Source: Dactylellina haptotyla
Lineage: Eukaryota > Ascomycota > Orbiliomycetes > Orbiliales > Orbiliaceae
Assembly: GCA_031310005.1 (NCBI GenBank)
Contig: CM062388.1
Location: forward strand, 2,418,001-2,482,000
Length of the DNA: 64,000 nt
Direction: 5' to 3'
In this document: piece by piece, positions 45,949-57,670 of the stretch
How positions within the stretch are numbered: the first letter of the stretch is position 1
Layout: each line of letters opens with the position of its first letter
The notes under the pieces: generated by a model
Seen by the model: the letters and a program-made list of their open reading frames with translations, nothing else
The model's database searches: none
Told to the model about the DNA's origin: nothing
Program-made: the position numbers and the translations under genes

Positions 45949-47555
45949 ATGGGTCTCCAACGGCCGCAGCGGTCGTCTTTCCACGACTTACCTACCCTGC
46001 CACCTTCGACCCCTCTATCTCTGGCGCCGCTACCCCCACTAGCCTCGACCGTGAACATCCATATCACAAATCACCACCACCACCATTTTGGCATTCAAAC
46101 CCCGCCTTCGACAGCCCCACGCAAAGTTATTGGGTCGAAGAGCAGGGCTGCGTTACTCTCCTCGAAATCATCGAGAAAACCCGAAACCAAATCGCCACTA
46201 TTGCAGAGGATAATTCAAAACTTTTCACCGATATACGGATATCTTACACCCGCTGCCACACCTGCTCCTAGCCCTCTGCAAATAACACTAACAGGAGAGG
46301 AGAGTACTTGGGAAGACGAGGAAGAAGAAGAATTCGAAGAGCAGGATTCGGAGGAACTATCAGAGTTGTCAAGTGATACAGCAACAATCTTCGACGATAT
46401 GCCGACACAGCCAATGGTCAGGTTCTCTGCCTCCGCGAGTTCAAGATACATCGAAGACTTCCAAACAGAGCCTGCGAGTGAAACAGAAGCAGAAGAAGAA
46501 GAGTCGCGGCTGTTATCGCCAACTGGAATCTGGTCGCCGCCACAAATAGACAATTCCTCGCCGGCTTCCAGCATCGCCGAAGAGGATACGCTCACGAGAA
46601 TCTTCGGTACTCTTCACGGTGCTACGTCGAGCAAGCCAAAGCTCCAGCGAAACCATACCAAAAAGGCGAGGCAGCAACTCCCGCAATGCTACGATCACGA
46701 CTTACGGCTACCCGACGAGGAACCTGGATGCGACGTCGTTGCCTGCGACTGGAAACGCAAACGCAACTCTCATAGATTTAACGATTACTCGGCTGGATTC
46801 GTGCAATGCCGGGTCCCCAAATGCGACGTGAGTTCCCAAATCCTTTCGTGTTACCCGAAAAGCTTGAAATACACAAGACTATTGGACTATTCTAACAAAA
46901 ACGAAATGACACACAGGTCTGCATAGCCCATGAAACATACGGCGAGAAATCAGTCTGGAAACTTTCAGCCCCAAAGGGACATACAGCCGAATCCCACCGT
47001 CTCCGTTCGCGCATCAGATATCTCTGCAAGAAATGCCCACAACCTGCGCCCGCTCCTCCCGGTGGAATTGGACCGGTCGAGCTGTGTACCTGCGTACTCA
47101 GGGACGGCGACGGAATACCGACCGACATGTGGTTTCAGTGTAAGGATTGTGCCGAGTCAGCGTGGTTCGACTTCGATTCTAAATTTGGAGGGGTGGATGG
47201 GATTCTGGTACCTCCCAAGCGAGCGAGGAGAAAGAAGAACAAGTACGGAATCATTGTGAGGCCGAGGAAAACCCGGAAGCAGAGACTAGCTGGAATTAAG
47301 GAAACCAGAATCAAGCGGTGCAGTTGCGGGAGTTATGCTCCATCTGATGGGAGGTATGGGGCATACTGCACGTGGTGTTTATGCCCTGTGGTAGGGCTAG
47401 AGATGATGGAATTAGGTGGTGCGGCTACAAAAAGCGGGAAGCAATACATGCCGAAGAGCCAGGGTGGCTCAGGATACGACTCGGAAGACGGCGCGGAAGA
47501 CGAGGATGTGGTAATGGATGACATCATGGATGAGGATAGCGGTATCGGGCTGTGA
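45949..47555 (+). CDS. Cysteine-rich, probably metal-binding protein, unknown family
   Basis: Two exons (45949-46827 and 46917-47555) join in phase 0 over an 89-nt intron and give 505 residues. The first 200 residues are disordered and include NHHHHHFG and an acidic run (TWEDEEEEEFEEQDSEELSE). The C-terminal half is rich in paired cysteines: PGCDVVACDW, QCRVPKCDVC, YLCKKCP, ELCTC, FQCKDCAE, RCSCGSY and YCTWCLC. This pattern suggests several zinc ions in a folded domain. A basic patch (PPKRARRKKNKYG) could be a nuclear signal, and the tail is acidic again. A chromatin or RNA role is possible but not shown. I do not recognise the family. Confidence 0.8.
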
Positions 47556-48073
47556 TTTATCACTTTTTTGTGCACAGGGATGTTCTTGCAACATTTCTTT
47601 GGAGTTCTTCGGTTCATTTTACACACATACACGACGGCATATGCATGAATATCACGATCGCAATACGAAGGAGTTAAATAGCATCTATTGCATACATTTT
47701 ATGGCATATACAGGGCGCTCTTGGTGTTTTTCCTTTTTTATTTCCTTTTGTTTTTGATTCTTCCTGTCTGCATTTTTGATTCTGATTTGAAAATCATCGC
47801 ATCCCATTCATAGAGACATTTATTAGAATATAGCATATCGTTTTTCTGCATCGTCTAAAATTACACTACTCTGATTTCTATTGTGATGTATTCTTATTCT
47901 CGTATTCGTACCGTCGATCTCAATCGCAATTCGAACGAGATCTTAGCAAACGTTGCGTGTTGTGACTTGGATAAGTATCACGGTGGCGGTTGTTGCCTTG
48001 AAGGAAACCTTCACGTAATCGCAAAAACCTAGACATAACGCACGTAAATCTTGATTACTTGGTTGCCTTTAGC
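47556..48073. other. Intergenic
   Basis: 3' flank of the Cys-rich gene and a short promoter for the methyltransferase gene. Nothing notable. Confidence 0.5.
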
Positions 48074-49111
48074 ATGAAATCTCAAATAACAATCCTGGAC
48101 GGTGCTATGGGCACGCTGCTGTGCGACACGACGTCCCCGGAAGCCTCCACCTCGCCATTATGGTCCTCTGCCGATCTACTTCAGAGCTCCGGTCGTCTCA
48201 CGGACATCCACAAGATGTACTTGACCGCCGGAGCGGATATTCTCTCGACAGCGACGTACCAGCTCAGCCGTGACAGCTTACTCCGAGCGGGGGTCACGGA
48301 TGAAGAAAAGGTCAAGGAAACTCATGCTGTCGGGATGAGCCTTGCGTTGGAGGCGATGCACGGATACGATGTACAGGCGCAAGGGACCGGGATCGCCCGC
48401 AGCCCAGGCTCGGTTGCCTTGAGCCTCGGCCCGTTCGGGGCGTTTCTGCAGCCGAGTCAAGAGTATTCAGGGATTTACCCAACTCCTTACGATAAAGGCG
48501 GGGTGGATGCGGTGGAATCGTTGAGGGACTGGCATTACAAACGCTTACAGATGTTCAAGACTGCGTCGCCGCCTGCATTTGAGGGTATTCAGATATTGGC
48601 ATTCGAGACGGTACCGTGGAAAAGAGTGGATGAAATTAAGGCCATCAGGCAGGTTATCGACTCAGAGGAAAACAGGTCGAAGAAGGCATGGATCAGCATG
48701 GTTTACGCTGAAGAACCAAGCGACGAGGATGTGGAAAATATTGTGAAGGAAGTTTTCCAGGATATGCCACCTGGCAGTGCCCCGAGGGGTATTGGCATCA
48801 ACTGCACAAAACTCACTCTCGCCAGGGATATTGCACGAATTTACTCCGATACTGTCAAAGAACTCAGTCTGCCCCAGAAGGATATATTCCTGGTCATCTA
48901 CCCTGATGGTGGAATGACATATGATGTTAATACTAAAACCTGGGAATACGTGGATGGTATTGCGGAAGCCGAAAAGTGGAGTGACCTTATGGCCGATATC
49001 GCAAGGGAGGAAGCCGAGAAGGGGTGCTGGGAGTCTATTATTGTAGGAGGATGTTGTAAAACTACCCCTCGTCACATTTACCGACTTGCTCAGAAGACAT
49101 CTACGTCGTAA
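48074..49111 (+). CDS. Homocysteine S-methyltransferase
   Basis: A single exon of 345 residues, start at the ATG at 48074. It transfers a methyl group from S-methylmethionine or S-adenosylmethionine to homocysteine to make methionine, as yeast Mht1 and Sam4 do, in the cytosol. Domain marks are in order: ILDGAMGT (7-14), the barrel strand ADILSTATYQ, SLGPFGAF, FETVPW, then the zinc cysteines in GINCTK (241-246) and the Cys-Cys pair of GGCCKTTPRHI (325-335). These three cysteines bind the zinc that activates homocysteine, so the enzyme looks complete. It ends 111 bases from the 3' end of the convergent NACHT-ankyrin-SPRY gene. Confidence 0.93.
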   Translation: MKSQITILDGAMGTLLCDTTSPEASTSPLWSSADLLQSSGRLTDIHKMYLTAGADILSTATYQLSRDSLLRAGVTDEEKVKETHAVGMSLALEAMHGYDVQAQGTGIARSPGSVALSLGPFGAFLQPSQEYSGIYPTPYDKGGVDAVESLRDWHYKRLQMFKTASPPAFEGIQILAFETVPWKRVDEIKAIRQVIDSEENRSKKAWISMVYAEEPSDEDVENIVKEVFQDMPPGSAPRGIGINCTKLTLARDIARIYSDTVKELSLPQKDIFLVIYPDGGMTYDVNTKTWEYVDGIAEAEKWSDLMADIAREEAEKGCWESIIVGGCCKTTPRHIYRLAQKTSTS

Positions 49112-49222
49112 TGAAGCACCCAGCTATTTTAAAGGGTTTGAAAAGTTTGATATATTCAACGATCTGAATTATTGGAAGTTTTCTTCTGATATTGTATGCT
49201 ATTTTCCGTTCTCTAAATGCAT

Positions 49223-52200
49223 TCAGATTTTAAGACCATCAAAAATCTCATAGGGTCGCTTAGATGCGAATGGCTTTTGTCCGAGATTCACCTTCAAATG
49301 GGCATTATACGAGATCGAAACAGCCGGGAAGAGCTTAAAGTGTCGAAGCACTTTCCCGCCGACTCCCACAAACTGCCCGTTAAGAGTAAAGAATACCTGT
49401 CCCGTTCGCGTGTCAATCCCGCAACCAACTGTGTCATCCTCTGCACCTTTCCCGTATGGGTGCTTCATTGGTCCATTTTCGGACGAGAATGCCTTCCCGA
49501 TATCAGCTGGAGGCTCGTATATCCCGCCGTCACCGTGGAACCCGATACCATTGTCCCAACCGACGCAAGTGTGGTTAAACTCGTCGTGGTCCCCTACTTG
49601 GATGCCAATTGCGGCGACGCTGAACGACAAAATTGTTAGGAAACATTCTCGCAGAATCATGGTGAAGACTTCGATTTGAGAGGTGCGGTTCGAGGACTCA
49701 CCAGGTATTTTGAGACGTCTTGATCCTTCTCCCCATTGTAACTTCGAAATAATACCGAGTCATCTCCGCAGGAATTGGGTGGTCAGTTAGGATAAGTTGG
49801 TCAGCGTCAACCTCAGTTCCGTCCATGCTATCTATTCAAGTGGTTAGTACCGGCATATAGTTTCAAACTTCTGAATGTTTTAATACCTATAGACTTCCAA
49901 ACTTCAAGACCATCCTCACTCAGCTCACACCAGTCTCCTTTCCTATCGTTAGAAAAGCGCGATGGGTCCTTCGACTTTGAAAGGGTGCCATATATCGTTT
50001 CGTAAGGTAAATCAGGGTAACAAGTTTGGAGTAATTCAATAGTGCCGGATTGAAGGGCAGTATGAAATATAGTCCAACCATCATCATCCGGAGCCTGGTT
50101 CTGCGATTTGAACGTATCTGACGCGTTCTGCGCAACAATTTGAGCAATCTGGGGGGCATTGTATTTCAGTGCTGCTTGCAGCAGTAGGTTGATGTTGACG
50201 TATGGCATAGGGGTAATGGAAAGAAGTGCTTCAAGACATTTCTCAGTTTCGTTTGACATGGCGTCTCGGAAATCAAATGTAATCTCGCGGATAAAGAGGT
50301 CCAAAGCACTATCTCCGTTGAAAGTTTTAGCTGTCCCGTCGGGTTTGAAGGAAACTAGATATTGTAGCATTTCGTAGTTCCGAGAGCGAGCAGCCGCGTG
50401 TAGTGGATTGAATCCATAATCGGTATCTGTAAGATTCAGGAGGTGGGATATTTCATCTTCTTCCAGGTTGTTGAGAAGCATTTCGCCTATTATTCTAGGA
50501 CCGTGTTCCTGTCGGGCGCATTTCCATAAAAGGCTGCGCGAATGAAGGTCCACCTGGAGAATATAATCATTGCTTGATGGATATCCGGAACTCAAAACTT
50601 CAAGAAGGTATTCTACCAACTTGGTATCCATGGCAGTCACGGCTTTTGATAATATTGTTTGGCCATCTTTGTTCCTTCTTCCAGGATCTAGGCCAGCTTC
50701 GATGAGAACTCTTGCAAGCTCTAAACCTGGCACGCCCCAGTAAAAGCTGGAGCCAGCGCAATGCATCAAATAGGTATTTCCACCAGCGTCATCGTCATGA
50801 ACATCAGCCCCCTTAGCTAAGAGAAGTCTCATCCCCTCTAAGTCCCCAAAACGAGCTGCACAGTCGAGTGGACCTTTACTGTCATATGTTTGCGCATTTA
50901 CGTCCGCTCCGTGCTGAATCAACATATCGAATATTTCTCGTCCGGCATCAGCAAAGCGTTTGCGAGCTCCGCCGCGATCTGTTCGGACATCATTCCTAAC
51001 ATATTGCCCAAGGAAGAAGAGATGATGCATAGCAGTTTGTCCAGAGAAGTCAGTTTCATTGACATCGGCTCTCTCCAGCTTTGAGAGCGCCAAACGGACA
51101 AGCTCTACATTTCTGAGCTGCGCTGCGATGTGGAGTGGTGTGTATGCTGTAACTGCTGCGTGGACTTTGATATTCGCCCCTGCTTCAAGAAGTATCTTGA
51201 TGGATTCCATGAGGGTGATCTGCTCGGAATATTCCAAATTGTTCTTTTTTGACGACAACTTGTTGATACATTCAATGAGGGCGGTATTTCCCTTGTATCC
51301 AGCACTATCCACGTTTGCTCCGTAATCAAGCAAGGCCTTAAGACAGGTGGGCTGTAGTAGTGTTGATTGGATAATGGGACGCCTTATCGCCGGAACAAGG
51401 TCAGTCATGTCCAAATCTTCTAATGAAGCGATACCTGACTGCATTAGATAGTCAAGAATGAAGAGCCAGCCTTCTTTAGCGGCTAGCTCGAGGGGAGACG
51501 TGCACCGTTGGTATACGTTTCGCCGGATCGACCCAGCCGCCTTTGCGTACTCTCGATCTAGGCCGTATTGTTGCGCGATCGAAGCATCAGCTACAGCCCA
51601 TCTTTTCCAATTCTGGGGCTGCACGAAAAGCCTCAGCTGCTCGAAGAATATATCCCAGGAATCCCCTATGCGTTCCTCCGCTTTCCAATCTTGCTGAAGC
51701 AGATGGAAATGATGCCTTAGATTTTTCACTTCGTATCTAGGAGCCCTCGAGTGTTCTTTTGGTGAAGATGTGGGCTCTACGCCTTCCGAGTCTAGAGCTT
51801 TGGGACTATGGTTGAACGTGAAATTTGCATCTAGAAGTGGATTTTCCTTTTTCTGTGGGGCATTTTGGTCGGCGGGTGTGTTTATGTTATCAGATCCCAC
51901 CTGAATTTCTGGTTCTGAAGGTTGGATTTGGTCTGGAGGCGCAGGGCTGGGAGTACTACTTTGCCTGTTATGCCCGTTCAAGTGATTCCCGTTTAATTGA
52001 GCATTGTGATTTTCTATATTGTGTTCTAGAATTAGGTAAGGCAATCCAGGCGCAAGTTGTCTCCAATATAAAAGACCGACTTACTAGCATCCCGCGCTAC
52101 CGGTTTCAATTTTTGAAGTTTCTTCTCCGGGAAATTCTTAAACCACAGGTGTTCCCAAAAGTCGAGATTTTCGAGATCGCTAGCGTCGGATGGCGGATCC

Positions 52201-54810
52201 CAAGGCATGTAGCGGTCTTGAAACTCCGTATTATTGAGGGCATACACTGACGGAAGTTAGTTCTGAAATTCTCTGAATAGAGACTGTGCACATACGTATG
52301 TCGATAGCTATAGCTAAGTTTGCTTCTCGTTTATTAATGATGTCGGCAAGGCTCTGTCCATGTTGAGTGACGGTGGCTGAAGAGTAATATCGTTAATTTC
52401 CCAATTTCAAATTTTTGGGAGGTTAGTTAGTGACAGGTCACATACTTGGAATTGCCACTGATAAAGTCCATTGGCCATTTTCGTCCATCTTAACCACAGG
52501 AGTCGCTTTCTTACTATTGGCGCCAATCATATGAATCGCTTCACTTTGTATCCACTCGATAACTGACAGATGGGCGTCGATAGAATCTGTGGCGTCATCA
52601 AACTGAAAAAAGTCTCGTCCAGAGTTCCGAAGATGATACCTTGTTTCCGCGACTTCCGGGTTTGAATACGGGTCACTCAACTTCTTGACGGGCTTTGGAG
52701 CGCCATTTTGGTAAAGGCTTCTTCTTTCGAAGCTTTCCAGCGCTGGGGTTCCAGATCTACTCCTCGGTATTGGGTGATATATCTCCTTGTAGTGTTCGAT
52801 TATTTCCAGTAAGGATATCCCTCTGACCCCCCACACAACCCATTTGAGAGCAAATACTACAAGATGCTGTTCATCTGGTGTTAAGACTTCGAGACTCCTG
52901 CGGTACATGCCTTCTATTGCCGGTGGAAGTTGTAACAGTTTTCGTTCCAGTGTTGATTTTGTCGGTTGTTGAAGATTGGCAACTACCATGGTCGCGTATG
53001 TGAAATTCCCGCTCGCCTTTTTTTGAATGATGTCAACGATTCGGTTTAGTTCTTGCTGGAAATATTCCCCCCGGTCTCCATTTACACGACGTAAGACTAT
53101 ATCTTCTGCCTTCTTCGTGATATACATTCTTAGGTCCACTGCATTGCTCAGCTCATCGATAACAACCATTTTTACACCAGCGGGAAGCTTCTTCTCTTCG
53201 GTACTCAGTTTTACTTGCTTCCTTGCCGATTGGGAGCTTGGGCTATCCTGAAGTAGGGATTCTATGTTAATATTGTCGCGTGAAGAACAAATAACTTTCA
53301 CATTGCCATTCGTTGTCTGGCAAATGTCTTTGAGCCACTGCATAAGGTTTCCCTGTATTCGGTCCTCGCACTCGTCAACCGCATCCATAACAACAAAAAC
53401 AGGACTCTTTATCAATTCCGTAACCTTCTTGAAGACTTTAACCAAATATTCTAGAGAGTTGATACTAACCCCGGTTTCAAGGGGGGCTTGCGTATGCATT
53501 TCTTGAATCATTGATACTTCTTCAATTATTTCTATACATTTTTTAATCAATTCTGGGTTGTCAAATATTGCCTTTTTATCAAGTAGCTGAGAGACCAAAC
53601 TCTCAAAGGCCCTACGAGTATATTGGGTCTTCTCGTCCCCTTTCTTAAAATAAAAAAAGAGAACGATGACACGACTCCCGTCATACGTGAGCCCCAATTC
53701 CATGAGCCTTTTGATCGTGCACGTTATTTTCACGGATTTCCCAAATCCACGTGGTCCTTTCAGACAGATCATAGATGTTGTTTTATTTGTCGGATCCTCC
53801 CACTTTTGGTAAGTTGGATCGTTGAACAGCCATAGAGACATGTTCTTATAATCGTCTCGAATGTGTTCAAACATTGCCATGAACATTTTCGAGGGGATAT
53901 TGGAGGGATTAAATCGTCGACATGAGTTCAGGTAAATCACCCGTAGTTGTTCGTTCTGTAATCTGCTGTCGATAAGTTTCATTTTTTCGTCAATATGATC
54001 AACTTTTATTGTGAGATCATGGAGCGCTGGGAATAGGATCTCTCGGAGCTCGGCAAAGTTGGTATTCAAATTCGAATGTATTTGTGATAGCTGTTCCATA
54101 ACCCTTTCTTGAAACGCATCTTCAGCCAAGGACCTGAGTTTCTGATATTCGCTGATCAAGATATCAATCTTCATTTTCAGGGTATTCGAAAAAGTCTCCT
54201 TGAAGGAGCGTACCAAGCGACTCTTGTCAAGATGATAATGAGTGTGCCAGGAGAAATCTAGGATTAGATAGAGAAGGTTCGGGATTGCCTGTAAAATCTT
54301 GTCTTCTATTTCCTCAAGAGCACCGTCGGGACCAGGAACGTTATAACGGTTCTCGTACAGACGACAATTGAGAACAATTGTTACGATATGCTCGCAACAG
54401 CCAGATATAAGTTCGCATTTATCAAGGTCATCGGTTCCGACTCTGATCAATAAACTGACTGCACTCCACGCCATTGAAACGGTCTCCGGCGCGAACTGGA
54501 GAAAGGAATCCCCAACATCCTTTACTGTTCGCAGGATATTTAGAAGTTTCAGGGCAGGATTGGCTCGCTTACTACTATACTGGTTCTCTGCTTTTGTCTT
54601 CATCGCGAGACAACTATTTATAGCCTTGTCTATGCGATAATCAGTGTTAAGGAAGACGGCAGTCGCGGACTCCGAAAACCGCCTCGAGCTCCTTAACTCT
54701 GTAAGGAAGATTTCTTGGGCTTTGTCCCAGCATGGCGATGGGGTGGACTCAGGTGGTCTAAAGTTCCAACTTGGCGTCTGGGGCAATGTCGGAGTCGAAG
54801 CCCTGCTCAT
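49223..54810 (-). CDS. NACHT-ankyrin-SPRY STAND protein (NLR-like)
   Basis: Six exons (54810-52446, 52376-52296, 52246-52085, 52025-49887, 49831-49702, 49619-49223) sum to 5,274 nt or 1,757 residues; introns are 69, 49, 59, 55 and 82 nt. Residues 1-300 are a helical N-terminal domain of the kind found in fungal STAND proteins (DSFLQFAPETVSMAWSAVSL). The NACHT-type NTPase has Walker A KGPRGFGKSV at 351-360 and Walker B VFVVMDAVDEC at 471-481. Exon 4 encodes ankyrin repeats (for example GNTALIECINKL, YTPLHIAAQLRNVELVRLAL, GFNPLHAAARSRNYEML) over roughly 870-1500. The C-terminus is a SPRY domain (YYFEVTMG, VGWDNGIGFHGDGG, VGCGIDTRTGQVFFTLNG). Such proteins act in non-self recognition and programmed cell death in fungi; ankyrin and SPRY parts would be the ligand sensor. 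All reading frames are whole. Function is inference. Confidence 0.9.
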
Positions 54811-55572
54811 GTCGTGTTAACCTTGGCGCGACTTTTGCGTTGGTGTGGTATTCTCCCTCCAAGTACGCGTATCGAGTAAGTTCTGAGCTGGATTCAAGGG
54901 CCTTCAGACAATTGCCTATACAAGATGGTGCCTAATTCCAGCTACGTGGTAGGTGGTGTGTCTGCAAAGGAGTAGCTTCGGGACGGAATGAAGAGCTAGA
55001 ACATCAAGCCCCTTACGGTCTGATCGATTGGTGCTACTCATGTCTGCGCGGGGTTTGCTCCGTCTGCGACTGGCAGGGCTAAGGCTTGGCGCTATGTACT
55101 ACGTCTCTTCCCAATAGTTGTAGCCTATGGGGGTCAAAACTGCATTATAATTCACGCACGTATATCTCACTTCAGTTATTTTATACTTTCCATAAAAAAA
55201 AAGTACAAATAATAATGTTTTCTGAGATCTTTCTACTAAATATTCAATTAAAGTTTAAATTATTTTCGCTGGCCAGCTTATAGTGAGAGAGACGCTAACA
55301 AGCTACATTAAGAATTAATTTGAGATATTCTAGAAATGACGATGGCCGCAAGTTGCTCGGAGTGAACCAATATAGACGAGGCCGGCGGCTGGTTGGTGTT
55401 GAAAACCAGTGGACGGTGATATTGAATCACGATAAGTAATAAATCAAAGATTATATCACACGGAGACTATAATAGCTACCGAGACAAAATAGCTACATAA
55501 ATTCCTATCTTTCGGGTTGTGTGGTTTCTTGCTCAATAGTAAGTAACCATGAATACCAGAGCTTTTTTTTTT
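54811..55572. other. Intergenic
   Basis: Upstream region of the NACHT gene and 3' flank of the GPI-anchored Cys-rich gene, with an A-run at 55195-55202. No gene. Confidence 0.5.
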
Positions 55573-56268
55573 TTACAAAATGTGAACTATATAAAATGCA
55601 AAGCATACAGTTCCCCAAAGCTTGGGGCTTGAGTAAAATGTCAGAGAATTCGAATTATTAGGAACTGTAGCCGTTGTGAAAGTAACTGTCCCTGTTGTCG
55701 CCGTTGGGATGGTACTAGTTGGTGTTACCACAGGCGAAGTGGTGTCTGTACCCCCGCCCCCATTTCCACCATTGCTAGCGACAATCCCATTGCAGCCACC
55801 TGTTAGCGAACAGCATCTCTGTTCCCAAGACCCAACCGTTCCACCTCCATTTTCGCACTGTGCGCAGTCATTGAACGCTTGGTTGAAGGTATTAGGATAC
55901 ATCGCATCGTATGCCCCCGCACACACGCATGAAGCATCACCAGCTGTACAACCGGATATGATGTCGCTAAATAACTGACAAGCTTGGGTACAATCTTGGG
56001 GGACTGATTTGCAATTCTGGCGGAATTGGTCCGGCGCAGATCCAGCTCCTTCGCAGGCGACGCAAGCAGCGTTTGAATTAGCGAACGAGAGGTCATTGCA
56101 GACGCAGTCTAGATAGATGGCTTCTTGACCAGCGTCATGTTGGCAGAACTCGAGAAGGGTTTGGTAATTTGCGCAGGCATCAGCACAAGCATCTTGCGCT
56201 TGCGACGTTGTAACTGAGAGTGCCAATATCATTATCACGCAAACAACGCGACTGTATTGGGGCCACAT
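55573..56268 (-). CDS. GPI-anchored cysteine-rich surface protein
   Basis: A single exon of 231 residues. The signal peptide is VVCVIMILALSVTTSQAQ. The ectodomain has two similar cysteine modules. The first (about 27-95) runs CADACANYQTLLEFC, YLDCVCND, AACVAC and QNCKS; the second (about 96-155) runs DCTQACQLFSDIISGC, SCVCAGAYD and DCAQCENG and ends with RCCS and GGCNG. A Thr/Ser/Pro linker precedes a hydrophobic tail (LWGTVCFAFYIVHIL), a probable GPI signal. The pattern recalls CFEM-like surface proteins but has more cysteines than the eight of one CFEM domain, so the family is left open. It should sit on the outer plasma membrane or in the wall. Confidence 0.8.
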   Translation of the reverse strand: MWPQYSRVVCVIMILALSVTTSQAQDACADACANYQTLLEFCQHDAGQEAIYLDCVCNDLSFANSNAACVACEGAGSAPDQFRQNCKSVPQDCTQACQLFSDIISGCTAGDASCVCAGAYDAMYPNTFNQAFNDCAQCENGGGTVGSWEQRCCSLTGGCNGIVASNGGNGGGGTDTTSPVVTPTSTIPTATTGTVTFTTATVPNNSNSLTFYSSPKLWGTVCFAFYIVHIL

Positions 56269-56936
56269 ATTGAATCGATGGTGGTACGAAAATCGACAAT
56301 AATTCCCTTAGCCTTTTGTGGTACTAATTAATTATAATTCGGGAAAGGAAGTTTGAGGGCAGACTGACTCAGTTATTCGTCGAATCAATCAACCCTTTAT
56401 ATTGCGATATATCGCTGTATCCGTGTTATGATGCTTGAGAAGGTTAAATCTGGATGAATGATTACCTACGAAAGATTGAAACAGAGAATGAATTTATTTT
56501 CGTGAGGATTCCCGTATCTGCACATTGTTAGTCACATATCTTTCAGCCCTGATGTTAGACTGGTCGAGTGGCCCAGCCATGAAAGAATAGATTCGAACAC
56601 CAACGTCTAGATCCAGCTAGATCTCAAACGCTTGAGTACTTGAGAAATTTTAGCGTTCAGCTTGCATTAGCGTATATACAAGCTTTGCCACTTCCGTTCG
56701 AGATCTTGGCGGAACGTGAACATCGTTCTCTTTGAACTAAAGCTCCCACAAACTCTCATCTACAAACTCATGGCAGGGCTGGAGTCTTCCGTTGGTGTCA
56801 TAAATAATTGTCTTCCCCGGCATAAACTGTGAGACGTTAACTCATGACCAACCCTTCAAGCATTCAAAAACGAATGATTTTCTGAAAACCTCCTAGTAAT
56901 TCACAGACTGAGCGAGTAGAAAGGCAAATACCGACC
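56269..56936. other. Intergenic
   Basis: Upstream of the GPI-anchored gene and 3' flank of the small membrane protein gene. Nothing recognised. Confidence 0.5.
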
Positions 56937-57299
56937 TTAGAATTGAGAATATCCGATAAGGGATAGTGTAATGCCTGCCAAAGCAGACGCACCAATCATG
57001 CCAAGCATTGGTCCCTCTCCCTTTTGAACACCGGACAAGACTTTTTCTGGGAACGCCATACGCCAAAGTCCAAGTCCCACATAAACCCATCCGAGACCCG
57101 TCACAAGTGCGGCTCGTGGAGGGTTCCAGATATTGTGGGACTGAACAATCGCAACACCGCTAGCGAAGAATATGATACCGTTTAGGTATACCACTGTTGG
57201 AATATTCTGCTCGAATATATGCCAGTTTCGAGTCTCTAAGATTGCATTTGCGACTAACGTCGGACCCATGATACGTGCGAGTGTAACTGTTAGAGACAT
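56937..57299 (-). CDS. Small four-helix membrane protein, unknown
   Basis: A single exon of 120 residues. Hydrophobic segments lie near 5-20 (LARIMGPTLVANAI), 33-53 (IPTVVYLNGIIFFASGVAIV), 62-82 (AALVTGLGWVYVGLGLWRMA) and 98-117 (MLGMIGASALAGITLSLIGY), linked by short loops, with a charged FPEKVLSGVQKGEG loop before the last. It has no signal peptide, cysteines or known motif. The stop follows GYSQF. It faces an F-box gene across a 371-bp shared promoter. An organelle membrane protein is plausible; no function is proposed. Confidence 0.75.
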   Translation of the reverse strand: MSLTVTLARIMGPTLVANAILETRNWHIFEQNIPTVVYLNGIIFFASGVAIVQSHNIWNPPRAALVTGLGWVYVGLGLWRMAFPEKVLSGVQKGEGPMLGMIGASALAGITLSLIGYSQF

Positions 57300-57670
57300 T
57301 TGGTGCTATTATTCGTATCAATTTCCTTCGACCTATAGGGATTCGAAAGAGCTTAAGCATGTCCGTTATTTCCCCGCCGGGCGATATTTTCTGTTGTAGT
57401 TTGAAGACCCACATCCAACCGACCCAGCGCAACAAACGACCCTGGACACAACCAGACTATTGCACACTTAAATGTAGATGTACATGTACATGTACATGTA
57501 CACCTAGAATGGTCAACGCGACAACGAGTCCCTTCTCCAGCTGGTCTCCGCCTTGAATTACTCTACCCGACGCGAAGTTATCAGCAGGTGTGTAGCAGCC
57601 AGTGGTCACATCGTACTTTAGAGCAGTATACTAGCATCCACGCCCTCACCATTGATCATCCTGGAGGAAA
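57300..57670. other. Short bidirectional promoter region
   Basis: It separates the divergent small membrane protein gene and F-box gene and contains a TGTACA microsatellite at 57479-57502. No TATA box stands out on either side. Confidence 0.45.
57479..57502. repeat. (TGTACA)4 microsatellite
   Basis: Four perfect units of the self-complementary hexamer TGTACA, which can also fold into a hairpin. It lies in a shared promoter. Confidence 0.9.
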
